Of a stretch of DNA of 64,000 nt, positions 7,858 through 16,473 are shown piece after piece. Where the stretch lies: contig NZ_JABMCC010000118.1 of the NCBI RefSeq assembly GCF_013359905.1, forward strand, positions 372,001 through 436,000, in the 5' to 3' direction. The notes under the pieces were generated by a model. The model ran no database searches and was not told the origin of the DNA. It was given only the letters and a program-made list of their open reading frames with translations. The translations under genes and the position numbers were made by a program. The DNA comes from Paenibacillus taichungensis. Lineage in GTDB: Bacteria > Bacillota > Bacilli > Paenibacillales > Paenibacillaceae. Every line of letters starts with the position of its first letter. Within the stretch, counting starts at the first letter, position 1.

Positions 7858-8841
7858 TCAGCGGCTACGCAGTGAGGCCAGAACATCTTCCATATCCTGC
7901 GGAAGCGGAGCTGTAAATTCAAGGTATTCTCCGGTCGTTGGATGTACAAAACCGAGAATCGCGGCATGCAGGGCTTGTCCCTGCATTTTGATTCCTTTGT
8001 TACGACCATACGTCGGATCTCCAACAAGCGGATGACCTATAAACTTCATGTGAACACGAATCTGGTGGGTACGCCCTGTCTCCAATTTCAGCTCCAACAA
8101 CGTGTAGTCATTGATGCGCTCGGTGACGGTAAAATGCGTGACCGCATGTTTACTGTTACGCTCTGTCACGGTATACATTTTGCGATCATTGGTATCTCGA
8201 CCAATCGGTGCATCAATCGTACCCTGATCATGGCTAAGATGCCCATGAACGAGTGCAATATATCGTCTATTCACACTATGTTCTTTGAGTTGAGCGGCCA
8301 GTGAGGCGTGAGCACGATCATTTTTGGCAGCCATAATTAGACCTGATGTGTCCTTATCAATCCGATGAACAATACCCGGACGCAGTTCGCCGTTAATGCC
8401 TGAGAGATCTTTACAGTGATACATCAATGCATTAACAAGTGTTCCTGACGTATGTCCTGGTGCTGGATGTACAACAAGGCCACGCTGTTTGTTGATAACG
8501 ATCAAATCACTATCTTCATACACCACTTCAAGTGGAATATTTTCAGCAATAATTTCTACAGTCGTCGGTTCAGGGATCAAAAGCTCTACCAGATCGCCTT
8601 CAGATAATTTGGTATTAGCTTTGACTTTAGCCCCGTTCACCGTTACGAATCCGTCTCCGATCCACAATTGAACTTGGGAGCGCGATACGTTATCCATGGA
8701 TTCTGTAATATATTTGTCAATTCGTTCTTTATTATGTTCAGCAGCAACCGTCCATTCCATACGATCATTGCCATTCAAGAGTTCATCGTCATGCGTTGAT
8801 GTGTCTCCGTTAGTCTGTTCTTCATTTTGCGATTTACTCAT
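7858..8841 (-). CDS. RluA-family 23S rRNA pseudouridine synthase (YlyB/RluD-like)
   Basis: A protein of 327 residues with an N-terminal S4 RNA-binding domain (residues about 28-90, beginning KERIDKYITE) and an RluA catalytic domain with the motif HRIDKDTSGL, whose Asp is the nucleophile. It isomerises specific uridines of large-subunit rRNA. The start at 8841 (MSKSQNEE) has AGGGA nine bases upstream; two earlier in-frame ATGs lack usable spacing. The ATG overlaps the lspA stop by eight bases, matching the lspA-ylyB order of Bacillus. In B. subtilis pyrR follows, whereas here the next gene is dapL. The exact uridine target cannot be told from sequence alone. Confidence 0.9.
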   Translation of the reverse strand: MSKSQNEEQTNGDTSTHDDELLNGNDRMEWTVAAEHNKERIDKYITESMDNVSRSQVQLWIGDGFVTVNGAKVKANTKLSEGDLVELLIPEPTTVEIIAENIPLEVVYEDSDLIVINKQRGLVVHPAPGHTSGTLVNALMYHCKDLSGINGELRPGIVHRIDKDTSGLIMAAKNDRAHASLAAQLKEHSVNRRYIALVHGHLSHDQGTIDAPIGRDTNDRKMYTVTERNSKHAVTHFTVTERINDYTLLELKLETGRTHQIRVHMKFIGHPLVGDPTYGRNKGIKMQGQALHAAILGFVHPTTGEYLEFTAPLPQDMEDVLASLRSR

Positions 8842-9328
8842 GATGTTCATTCCCTTCGACCTTTGCGGCTGCTTTCTCGCGCCGTCCTTCAAGCAACGTT
8901 TCTACAATAATCAGTACCACACCGATACAGATCGCCGAGTCGGCTATGTTGAAAATGGGAAACGTATAGCTACCAAAATTAAGCTGGATAAAATCGACAA
9001 CTTCTCCGGTCAAAGCCCGATCCAGGAAGTTACCAATAGCCCCCCCAAGCACCAAACTAAGCGCTACAGGCAGCAATTTGTGCGGAGTATCTTTTACCTT
9101 TTGCAAATACCAAACCAAAGCCACCACGACAACCAGTGTAACCACAATAAAGAACCAGCGTTGATCCTGTAAAATACCAAAAGCTGCACCTGAGTTACGA
9201 TGTGATGTGATGACAAAGAAATTGCCAATCACCGGAATTTCATCTCTAAGTTCCATCCGGGTTGCAATTAGGAACTTCGTTCCCTGATCGACTAAAAATA
9301 CGATAAAAGCGAGGATATAATACACCAC
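8834..9328 (-). CDS. lspA: Lipoprotein signal peptidase II
   Basis: A protein of 164 residues with four membrane helices. It contains both catalytic aspartate motifs of the family: GNFLDRALTGEVVDF and FNIADSAICIG. It cleaves the signal peptides of diacylated prolipoproteins such as the OppA-like and YlaJ-like proteins in this window. GTG codons at 9328 and 9325 are the candidate starts, with GGAG about 12 bases upstream. Two-gene operon with the pseudouridine synthase. Confidence 0.96.
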   Translation of the reverse strand: MVYYILAFIVFLVDQGTKFLIATRMELRDEIPVIGNFFVITSHRNSGAAFGILQDQRWFFIVVTLVVVVALVWYLQKVKDTPHKLLPVALSLVLGGAIGNFLDRALTGEVVDFIQLNFGSYTFPIFNIADSAICIGVVLIIVETLLEGRREKAAAKVEGNEHHE

Positions 9329-9548
9329 GTTTGTTTGTCACTCCGTTCTTGTCTTTTCCAAACGATACCAGGCTTTACGCCAGACTTGTTCATTGTAGCA
9401 CAGCTGTTTGGAAATCGTCCACGACGCGGTTAGCCGCAGCCTGCATGGCAAAAACGATAACATTTCCCTTCTGTAATTCTGCACGAAATGGTACATCCTA
9501 CAACAGAGTTAAAATCCGGAGTTCATACGGAACAGAAAGGGGAAAATG

Positions 9549-10286
9549 ATGTCACATTTCACTGCCAAACAACTGCAATCCTTACGTTCCCAATTGTTAA
9601 CTGAAAAGCGCGATATTGAACATAGACTTGAGCAGAACGAACATTATGGTCTTGGTGACTCCATGAAGCTTCAGACAGGCGAATTATCACCGATTGACAA
9701 CCATCCGGGTGATGTAGCTACCGAGATGTATGATCGCGAAAAGGATATTTCCCTGCTGGAGCATGATGAATTTCAATTGGAGCGCATCGATTCTGCCCTG
9801 CATTCCATCGAAGAAGGTCATTATGGAACTTGCGCCGTCTGTCAGCAACCTATCCCCTATGAACGCATGCAAGCTGTCCCTTACACCAAATACTGCAAAA
9901 AGCATCAACCGGAAACGGTTGTTTCCGAAAATCGCCCTGTCGAGGAAGAATTCCTCGCCCCTGCCTTTGGCCGCACAAGCCTGGATGAACGTGATGACCA
10001 GAACGGTTTTGACGGCGAAGACGCATGGCAGATTGTTGAAAGTTGGGGTACCTCCAATACTCCCGCTATGGCTGAGGGACGCGACATCGACAGTTATGAC
10101 GTTATGGCGATTGAAGCCACTGACGAAGTCGAGGGATGCGTTGAGGCATATGAGAGCTTTGTTGCAACCGATATCTACGGTCATGACGTGTCCATCGTGC
10201 GCAATCGGCAATATCGACAGTATCTGGAGAACCGTGAAGGCGAAGGTCTGTTAGAACCGGATGTCGAGTCAGATGACACGTATTAA
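9549..10286 (+). CDS. YteA-family TraR/DksA zinc-finger protein
   Basis: A protein of 245 residues. An N-terminal helical hairpin rich in charged residues (LRSQLLTEKRDIEHRLEQN) precedes a DksA-type zinc finger, CAVC followed 17 residues later by CKKH, then an acidic C-terminal domain with the WGTSNTP and DEVEGCVEAYE features of YteA sporulation proteins. DksA-type proteins act in the RNA polymerase secondary channel. The site between ileS and lspA is where Bacillus carries ylyA, another DksA-like gene, but here the gene is on the opposite strand and longer. The ATG at 9549 sits six bases after AAAGGGG; the ATG at 9546 is also possible. It ends 12 bases from the convergent DUF5665 gene. Confidence 0.85.
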   Translation: MSHFTAKQLQSLRSQLLTEKRDIEHRLEQNEHYGLGDSMKLQTGELSPIDNHPGDVATEMYDREKDISLLEHDEFQLERIDSALHSIEEGHYGTCAVCQQPIPYERMQAVPYTKYCKKHQPETVVSENRPVEEEFLAPAFGRTSLDERDDQNGFDGEDAWQIVESWGTSNTPAMAEGRDIDSYDVMAIEATDEVEGCVEAYESFVATDIYGHDVSIVRNRQYRQYLENREGEGLLEPDVESDDTY

Positions 10287-10298
10287 GCTACGGGTACT

Positions 10299-10655
10299 CT
10301 AATAAGTGTTTAATTCCAACTGTCGCTGCACAATCCGTACAATATCTGCGATGTAATCACCCACGATGGGCAGATTAAGCGCGCCTAGCACTTGTAACAC
10401 GTAAATAATCGTTGCTGCAAAAAAAGTAAAACCGATGGCAATCCCCACGCCCCTTGCGGCGCCAGACAACAGATTAAGTCCGATCAGCTTCCACGGCCGG
10501 TTCAGTAATTCCGTATACTGTGCGATTCGTGAACGTTCAAGTTCATTCGCGAGCCGGTTAGTGAGCTTGTGAAGTTCTTCAATCTTGTCCTCCGCATTTT
10601 TGGGTTGCGTCGTGGATTCTGAATTAGATGGCGATTGGGTATCCTGTTCGTTCAT
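10299..10655 (-). CDS. DUF5665 family membrane protein
   Basis: A protein of 118 residues. A polar, Ser/Asn/Gln-rich N-terminus leads into a charged helix (about residues 22-55), then two hydrophobic stretches starting GLNLLSGAARGVGIAIGFTF, and a short amphipathic tail. This layout is that of DUF5665 proteins, small spore-former membrane proteins with no assigned function. It stands alone on the minus strand between ileS and the YteA-like gene, its stop 12 bases from the convergent stop. Family call moderately firm. Confidence 0.75.
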   Translation of the reverse strand: MNEQDTQSPSNSESTTQPKNAEDKIEELHKLTNRLANELERSRIAQYTELLNRPWKLIGLNLLSGAARGVGIAIGFTFFAATIIYVLQVLGALNLPIVGDYIADIVRIVQRQLELNTY

Positions 10656-10720
10656 AATTTACTCAGTTCCTTTGATGTATATAGAATGTCTGCACAATAG
10701 AAATCATTGCCCATTTGCTG

Positions 10721-10773
10721 AAAAACCAAACGAGCCAGGACACAGGATTGATCTCCTGCATCTGAGGCTCGTT
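10721..10773 (-). terminator. Terminator of ileS
   Basis: AACGAGCC pairs with GGCTCGTT across a loop that contains a further AGGA/TCCT pairing; the minus-strand tail is TTTGGTTTTTC. It lies about 110 bases past the ileS stop. Confidence 0.75.
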
Positions 10774-10884
10774 GGCATGTCTGTCTCTATATACTGTCCT
10801 ATTTGAAATAGAGTTACTCTGTCCCCGTTAAAGTCTGACAGAGCAATCCTTTCTTCAGGAACGCCTTACGTGAGAATTACAGTA

Positions 10885-13800
10885 TTACCCCTCGATATAA
10901 ACACCGATGGCTTTGCCTCCAGCTTCAATGCGCTGCATTGAATCATTCGTTCCGAAGGTAACTTCGGTAACGAGCACATTTTCACGCAGCACATGATCAA
11001 AAGCCTTAATCGCTTCTTGTAAAGCAGAGTCTACATCCAGCGTCAAACGTACTCTTTTCTCAATCGGCAGATCCAGCTTCTTCCGTGTGTCTTGAACTGC
11101 ACGAATGACTTCACGGACCCAACCTTCCTGTTCGAGTTCTGCTGTAATCTCCGTATTGAGAGCTACCGTCAGACCATAGCCGGATGCCGAGGCAAAACCG
11201 GATTTGGCTTGTTTCTCCACCAGCAGTTCTTCACCCGTCACTTGCAGCTCTTCGCCTTCTGGAGAAACAACGTTCAGAAGATTTTCTGTCACCACTTTAC
11301 GCGTCTCATCTGCTGACATTCCCTTGAAGAAATTCTGCAAGAACCCTACGTTTTTACCGTATTTTTTACCCGCTACTTTCAGGTTCAGCTTCAAAGTGAA
11401 ATCAACGAAATCCGCATCATCATGCTCAGTACGAATAGTCTTGACATTGATCTCATCCTTGATGATCTCTTCATAACTTGCCAGATCGAAGCCTTTATCC
11501 AGAGAAACAATCAGTTCGGACAACGGTTGACGTGTCTTGATTCCTGTTTCGTTACGGACATTACGGGCAAGTTCCACGATTCGGCGTGCTGTCTCCATAT
11601 CCTGCTCCAGATTCAAGTCAATCAGCGTTTCATTGGCAACCGGATAATCATCCATGTGCACACTCTCACCGGTAGTCAGGTTCAGATAGATATCTTCTGC
11701 AAGCATTGGTGTGAATGGAGCCACGAGCTTGGCAGTAGTCACCAGCACCTCGGTAAGTGTACGGTAAGCGTCCAGTTTGTCTTCTGTCAATCCACTACCC
11801 CAGAAACGGTCACGTGAACGACGGATGTACCAGTTACTGAGTTCATCTACAAACGCTTCAATGGCTTTGGAAGAGTTCAGATAGTCGTTAACAGACAGCG
11901 CTTTTTCTACAACGAGAATCAGGCTATTCAGTCTTGACAAAATCCAGCGGTCCAGATTGTGTGAAGACAACTTGAATGGATGCTCCTGTGGATCAAATCC
12001 ATCAATCGTAGCATACAGCGTCAGGAATGCATGGGTGTTGACCAACGTATCCACCATTTTGGATTTCGCTTCGCCCACGATGCCTTTGGAGAAACGTTTG
12101 CTGTTCCATGGTGCGCTGTCAGACAGTAATGCCCAGCGGAATGCGTCTGTACCGTATTCTTCGATAACTTCCCAAGGATCGATAACGTTACCTTTGGATT
12201 TGGACATCTTCTGTCCGTTCTCATCGAGAACGTGGCCTGTTGCCATAACTGCTTTGTAAGGCGCTTTGCCTGTCAAAAGTGTAGATACAGCCAGCAAGCT
12301 GTAGAACCAGCCACGCGTCTGGTCAATTCCTTCGCAGATCATGTCTGCCGGATATTGCTGTTCGAATATTTCTTTATTTTCAAATGGATAGTGCTGCTGG
12401 GCAAACGGCATGGAGCCGCTGTCGAACCAGACATCGATCACTTCCGGTGTGCGTTTCATTTCATATTTGCCACAAGAGCTCATGACTTTGACGTCATCTA
12501 CATACGGCTTATGCAGCTCCAGATTCTCAGGCACGTCGCCAATTGCACGAGCACGCAGTTCAGCGATGCTATGCGGAGCGAATTGTTCACCTGTCTCTTC
12601 GCACACCCAGATGTTCAATGGCGTTCCCCAATAGCGGTCACGGCTGATATTCCAGTCTACGAGATCTTCAAGGAACTTCCCGAAACGCCCGTCACGAACG
12701 TGGCCCGGGTACCAGTCTACTTCACTGTTATTGGCGATCAACTGATCCTTGATTGCTGTTGTTTGGATAAACCAGCTGTCCATTGCATAGTACAGAAGTG
12801 GTGTATCACAACGCCAGCAGAACGGATAGCTGTGCTCATATTTTTCTTTGCTGAACAAACGTCCTTTTTCAGACAGGTATCTTACGATATCAATATCGCA
12901 ATCCTTAACAAAACGTCCGGCAAAATCAGTTACCTGTGGCACAAACTTGCCTTCCAGGTCCACCATGTTCACAAAACTGATGCCATTCTCACGACATACA
13001 CGATAGTCATCTTCACCATGTGCTGGTGCCATGTGTACAATCCCTGTACCACTTGCATCGGTTACAAAGCCTGCACCCAGGATGATGTTTGCTTTCTCAG
13101 CCTGCACGTAGTTGAACGGAGGATCATACGTTTTGCCAACCAGGTCAGAACCTTTCAAGGCACCGATGATTTCATATTCACCTTTGGCATCCTTCATAAC
13201 TTTCTCAACAAGATTAGTCGCCATGATGTACACTTCGTTGTCCTGACGAACACGGGAGTAGTCCATATCCGGGTTCACGGCAAGTGCAACGTGTGAAGGC
13301 AATGTCCAAGGCGTTGTTGTCCAGGCAAGCACGAATTCGCCGCTGTCATTCAGCTTGAATTTGGCTGTAGCACTGAGGTCTTTCACGTCTTTGTAACCTT
13401 GCGCTACCTCATGGGAGCTAAGTGTAGTCTGACAAGACGGACAGTAAGGACTCACACGGTGACCGCGATACAGCAGGCCTTTTTCATGAATCGTCGCCAG
13501 AATGTTCCACACACTTTCGATGTAATTGTTGTCAAGTGTGATATACGGATTATTCATGTCTGTCCAGTAACCAATACCTTCGGTCAGATCGCGCCATTGT
13601 TGTTCGTATTCAAACACGCTCGCTTTACATTCGTTAATGAATTTCTCCACGCCATAATCTTCGATTTCCCACTTGTGGGAGATGCCCAACTTTTTCTGAA
13701 CACCCAGTTCTACAGGCAGACCATGTGTGTCCCAGCCTGCTTTACGAACGACGCGGTAACCCTTCATCGTGTTATAACGTCCCACGAAATCCTTGATGAC

Positions 13801-13983
13801 CCGTCCCAGTACGTGACCGATATGCGGTTTACCGTTGGCTGTAGGCGGTCCCTCGTAAAATACGAAGTTCGGCTTACCTTCGCGGTTTTCGATGGATCTT
13901 TTGAATGTATTCTCGGTTTTCCATTTGTTTAACACGCGTAGTTCTCTGGCGCGTGCTTTCTCTTTGACGTCAACTCGTTGCAT
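10885..13983 (-). CDS. ileS: Isoleucyl-tRNA synthetase, type 2
   Basis: A class Ia synthetase of 1032 residues that charges tRNA-Ile. HIGH occurs in GPPTANGKPHIGHVLG near residue 50 and KMSKS in KMSKSKGNVIDPWE near residue 591; an editing domain lies between, with CPSC and CWRC pairs. The GPPTANGKPHIGH context, the length beyond 1000 residues and the lack of a recognisable C-terminal zinc-finger end mark it as the eukaryote-like type 2 (IleS2) rather than the roughly 920-residue type 1 of B. subtilis. Type 2 enzymes are often poorly inhibited by mupirocin. The ATG at 13983 (MQRVDVKEKARARE) follows AAGGAAG. Expression should depend on the T-box upstream. Confidence 0.95.
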   Translation of the reverse strand: MQRVDVKEKARARELRVLNKWKTENTFKRSIENREGKPNFVFYEGPPTANGKPHIGHVLGRVIKDFVGRYNTMKGYRVVRKAGWDTHGLPVELGVQKKLGISHKWEIEDYGVEKFINECKASVFEYEQQWRDLTEGIGYWTDMNNPYITLDNNYIESVWNILATIHEKGLLYRGHRVSPYCPSCQTTLSSHEVAQGYKDVKDLSATAKFKLNDSGEFVLAWTTTPWTLPSHVALAVNPDMDYSRVRQDNEVYIMATNLVEKVMKDAKGEYEIIGALKGSDLVGKTYDPPFNYVQAEKANIILGAGFVTDASGTGIVHMAPAHGEDDYRVCRENGISFVNMVDLEGKFVPQVTDFAGRFVKDCDIDIVRYLSEKGRLFSKEKYEHSYPFCWRCDTPLLYYAMDSWFIQTTAIKDQLIANNSEVDWYPGHVRDGRFGKFLEDLVDWNISRDRYWGTPLNIWVCEETGEQFAPHSIAELRARAIGDVPENLELHKPYVDDVKVMSSCGKYEMKRTPEVIDVWFDSGSMPFAQQHYPFENKEIFEQQYPADMICEGIDQTRGWFYSLLAVSTLLTGKAPYKAVMATGHVLDENGQKMSKSKGNVIDPWEVIEEYGTDAFRWALLSDSAPWNSKRFSKGIVGEAKSKMVDTLVNTHAFLTLYATIDGFDPQEHPFKLSSHNLDRWILSRLNSLILVVEKALSVNDYLNSSKAIEAFVDELSNWYIRRSRDRFWGSGLTEDKLDAYRTLTEVLVTTAKLVAPFTPMLAEDIYLNLTTGESVHMDDYPVANETLIDLNLEQDMETARRIVELARNVRNETGIKTRQPLSELIVSLDKGFDLASYEEIIKDEINVKTIRTEHDDADFVDFTLKLNLKVAGKKYGKNVGFLQNFFKGMSADETRKVVTENLLNVVSPEGEELQVTGEELLVEKQAKSGFASASGYGLTVALNTEITAELEQEGWVREVIRAVQDTRKKLDLPIEKRVRLTLDVDSALQEAIKAFDHVLRENVLVTEVTFGTNDSMQRIEAGGKAIGVYIEG

Positions 13984-14046
13984 GATAATCTTCCTTTCAA
14001 GTATGGATTGTGGACCGTCCACAAAAAGCGTTTCAATCCCCCTAAA

Positions 14047-14065
14047 TCCCCCTTACCAAGGGGGA
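14047..14065. repeat. GC-rich hairpin next to the ileS start
   Basis: TCCCCCTT pairs perfectly with AAGGGGGA around a 3-base loop. It lies 64 bases upstream of the ileS start codon at the edge of the repeat-rich leader and resembles hairpins at 25953-25972 and 30577-30604. Confidence 0.6.
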
Positions 14066-14212
14066 CCCCATAGGCGCTCCGCCCTCTGGACACCCGGAAT
14101 GGGTTGTCTTTGGCGGGAGCTACGGTGGCGTTGGCGAGGGTGTCTATGTTGGAGTCGGCCCTCATGCGGCTGTCCCCTTCGGGAACGCCGCAGGGCCTTA
14201 CCGCGAGAAGGA
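14066..14212. repeat. Hairpin-rich leader segment proximal to ileS
   Basis: This GC-rich noncoding stretch links the 14047 hairpin with the tandem repeats. It holds a GACACCC/GGGTGTC inverted pair (14089-14095 and 14138-14144) and a TGCGGC/GCCGCA pair around 14165-14192. No gene is supported. Confidence 0.5.
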
Positions 14213-14548
14213 GTTGCCGGACGCTTCGCTCCTCCGGCGGTGGGCTCTCTCCTTGAGGTCCTTCGGGCCTCATGGGCGTTCGCCTTGGCGAAACCCCGGT
14301 GCCGGGCGCTTCGCTCCCCCGGCGGTGGCTCTCTCCTTGAGGCACCTTCGGGCCTTATGGGGCGTTCGCCTTGGCGAAACCCCGGTGCCGGACGCTTCGC
14401 TCCTCCGGCGGTGGGCTCTCTCCTTGAGGCACCTTCGGGCCTCATGGGCGTTTGCCTTGGCGAAACCCTGCTGCCGGACGCTCTGCTCCTCCGGCGAGTG
14501 GCTCTCTCCTTGAGGCATCTTCGGGCCTCATGTACGTTCGCCTTTTTT
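14213..14548. repeat. Four tandem 86-base hairpin repeats in the ileS leader
   Basis: Four head-to-tail copies: 14213-14297 (85 bases), 14298-14383 (86), 14384-14469 (86) and 14470 to about 14548 (truncated). Each carries three inverted repeats in the same order: GCCGGA/TCCGGC, TGAGGC/GCCTCA with a loop containing TTCG, and TTCGCC-TT-GGCGAA. The array lies between the T-box terminator and the ileS start codon, so it belongs to the read-through mRNA. It is much richer in GC than the flanking genes. Confidence 0.85.
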
Positions 14549-14556
14549 TGGACACA

Positions 14557-14872
14557 AAAAAACCTCATCCCTGGAAAGGGACGAGGTTATGCTCGCGTTA
14601 CCACCCTAATTCTGTTCATCACAAACCACATCCAATATAAATTGGGTATGCTCTGTCATCAACAGCGCTTATGCCCCGCTTAACTACAGCAGGGTGCCAA
14701 TGTAACGTTCGGCTCACGGTTTCGCTTACACACGGCCAATCCTTCACCGCTTCAGCGTCACTTCTCCGGGGAGATATTCGGCTATAACTCATCCATTGGC
14801 TTGCACCAGACGCCAACTCTCTGAGGGATGAGATCATAACGTACTGAACCCGTCATGGAATCACTATTCATT
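14557..14872 (-). promoter_or_regulatory. T-box leader of ileS
   Basis: On the minus strand the conserved T-box core AGGGTGGTAACGCGAGC (14591-14607) precedes a terminator, where AACCTC-A-TCCCT and AGGGA-C-GAGGTT (14561-14588) form the stem followed by seven T residues. Upstream lies a structured stem I region. A candidate specifier codon ATC (Ile) occurs in GAATATC at 14773-14775, consistent with the gene controlled; its exact loop position was not folded. Uncharged tRNA-Ile should favour the antiterminator and read-through into ileS. Confidence 0.93.
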
Positions 14873-14881
14873 ATGAATATA

Positions 14882-14910
14882 GTTATAGCCTCTTTACAGG
14901 CAAAAGTCAA
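14882..14910 (-). promoter_or_regulatory. Sigma-A promoter of the ileS T-box
   Basis: TTGACT (14905-14910), a 17-base spacer and TATAAC (14882-14887) on the minus strand, just upstream of the structured leader. Confidence 0.8.
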
Positions 14911-14923
14911 CCAGGCGGATAGA

Positions 14924-15433
14924 CTAATAAATTTCCTTCATTTCCCGCTCACGGTCACGGACTTCCTGCTCCCGGCTCTCCAGCGCTTCCCAACCATCCT
15001 GAGTCAACAATTCAAGCTGTGCTTCCACAAGTGTACGGAAACGGGCACGATAGATGGACGCCTGCTTTTTCAGCTCTTCGACTTCCAAAGCAATTTTGCG
15101 TGATTTAGACAAAGATTCGTTTACGATCCGGTCCGCATTTTTCTCGGCTTCCTTCACGATCAACTGTGCTTCTTTTTTCGCATTGTTCTTCACATCATCT
15201 GCAGCTTCCTGCGCAATGATGATCGTTTTGCTCAGCGTCTCTTCAATCGTTGCAAAATGATCAAGCTTCTCCTGAACGGACAGCAACTGATTACTCAGCT
15301 CTTTGTTTTCGCGAATGACGCCTTCGTAATCTTTGATGACTTGATCCAGGAATTCATTGACCTCATCCTCGTCATACCCGCGCAAACGTCGGGAAAATTC
15401 CTTGTTGTGTATGTCCAGCGGCGTTAATGGCAT
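14924..15433 (-). CDS. divIVA: Cell-division protein DivIVA
   Basis: A protein of 169 residues that recognises negatively curved membrane at septa and poles. The N-terminal lipid-binding domain starts MPLTPLDIHNKEFSRRLRGY and is followed by NEFLDQVIKDYE, both DivIVA signatures. The rest, to about residue 150, is coiled coil. The ATG at 15433 has AGGAGG nine bases upstream; an earlier in-frame start has no such site. It follows ylmH as in Bacillus, across a 241-base gap in which I see no further gene, and ends 13 bases before the ileS promoter. Confidence 0.95.
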   Translation of the reverse strand: MPLTPLDIHNKEFSRRLRGYDEDEVNEFLDQVIKDYEGVIRENKELSNQLLSVQEKLDHFATIEETLSKTIIIAQEAADDVKNNAKKEAQLIVKEAEKNADRIVNESLSKSRKIALEVEELKKQASIYRARFRTLVEAQLELLTQDGWEALESREQEVRDREREMKEIY

Positions 15434-15674
15434 GCTGTCCACCTCCTGTAAAAGTTCCTTCCCGGAATGAGAAGGTTTGCAGCATATGGGTTCCACCCAA
15501 GGGGCCGTATATGTGATGCCCAATCCTGGCACGAATACGGAATGCAGGACCAGACTCTGATCCTTTGGCGGTCATATCAACCTTTGCACTTTAATGTATA
15601 TCGGAAACACCGAATGTTTTTTGCACCTTTACCTTAAACATTTCGACAAGAAAGCGGGTTTTCCTGCAACACTC

Positions 15675-16457
15675 TTAGGCAAATTTGCCGATTTTTACGC
15701 GGCAGCGTCCCTTTTTGGTCAATCCATCCTGTTCCATCACCTTGAATCGACCAAATCCTTGAATGGATACCACATCTCCTGCCTTCAGCGCTTTGGACGG
15801 ATCTTCCTCCACTTTCCAATTCACACGACAGCGGCCAGCCTTGATCGGAACGAGAACTTTACTGCGACTAAGCCGATACACATCTGCACAGATGCCATCC
15901 AAACGCAGTGAAGCGACAGTAATATCCATCGTCTCCAGTCTGCTCTCGGACCATTTCAGCTGATCCAGTGCCAACAGCTCCGTAAACACATGTACCCGGT
16001 GCACCTGATTCAGTTGAAGCGATAAAAAAGCGCCGGTTTCCGACGCCACCACCGTATGGCATCCGTCCTCCAGCACTTGAATATCACCGATCTTGCCACG
16101 TTTCATGCCAAGCCCGAGCAGGGCACCCATATAGTCCCCATGCTCCAGCTCTTTGATTTTCTGATCGTCAGACGTAATGCTCATCACCTGCATACCCATA
16201 TCCTCATCGTCTAGATACCGATAATCCGGTGCAATCAGCGCACGCTTACGTTCAGCTGTTTCATAACCACCATCCAGACGAATCTGTACATCATCTCGAC
16301 GGTTCACAAGTGTTTGTAAAATAAAGACCTGCCTGGGATCAAGAAAGTCAGTTAGCTTCATGTCATGATACTTACCTGCCCGTTCAACCCAGTCTGAGGC
16401 TTTATCCACAAAATCCCGCTCATCATGACTAAAATGCTCGTAAATCTCACCGCTCAT
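15675..16457 (-). CDS. ylmH: S4-domain RNA-binding protein YlmH
   Basis: A protein of 260 residues: an N-terminal YlmH domain beginning HFSHDERDFVDKASDWVERA, a middle RNA-recognition-like region, and a C-terminal S4 domain (about residues 182-250, from LRLDGICADVYRLSRSK). YlmH homologues bind RNA; in B. subtilis the protein has been linked to handling of stalled 50S subunits in ribosome quality control, as well as to the division cluster by position. The start at 16457 lies 16 bases after the yggT stop. Confidence 0.93.
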   Translation of the reverse strand: MSGEIYEHFSHDERDFVDKASDWVERAGKYHDMKLTDFLDPRQVFILQTLVNRRDDVQIRLDGGYETAERKRALIAPDYRYLDDEDMGMQVMSITSDDQKIKELEHGDYMGALLGLGMKRGKIGDIQVLEDGCHTVVASETGAFLSLQLNQVHRVHVFTELLALDQLKWSESRLETMDITVASLRLDGICADVYRLSRSKVLVPIKAGRCRVNWKVEEDPSKALKAGDVVSIQGFGRFKVMEQDGLTKKGRCRVKIGKFA

Positions 16458-16473
16458 CTATGTTCACCCTACC

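Noticed and set aside
9331-9549. Small plus-strand frame upstream of the YteA-like gene
   Set aside because: No ribosome-binding site or recognisable product; it fills the leader between lspA and the YteA-like gene.
12232-13296. Plus-strand frame of 354 codons opposite ileS
   Set aside because: Antisense shadow of a well-supported conserved gene; composition is rich in Cys, His and Phe as expected of an antisense frame.
14213-14548. CRISPR-like array
   Set aside because: Units are contiguous with no unique spacers, the length is 86 bases, and no cas gene is nearby.
14053-14568. Minus-strand open frame of 171 codons with a repeated Arg/Ala/Glu-rich peptide
   Set aside because: Its start lies inside the T-box terminator and its peptide repeats are just the translated 86-base hairpin units; more likely untranslated leader.
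13892-14683. Long open frame (263 codons) on the plus strand across the ileS start, leader repeats and T-box
   Set aside because: It spans the ileS 5' end, the repeat array and a structured RNA; composition follows the repeat units and no ribosome-binding site or family feature is visible.
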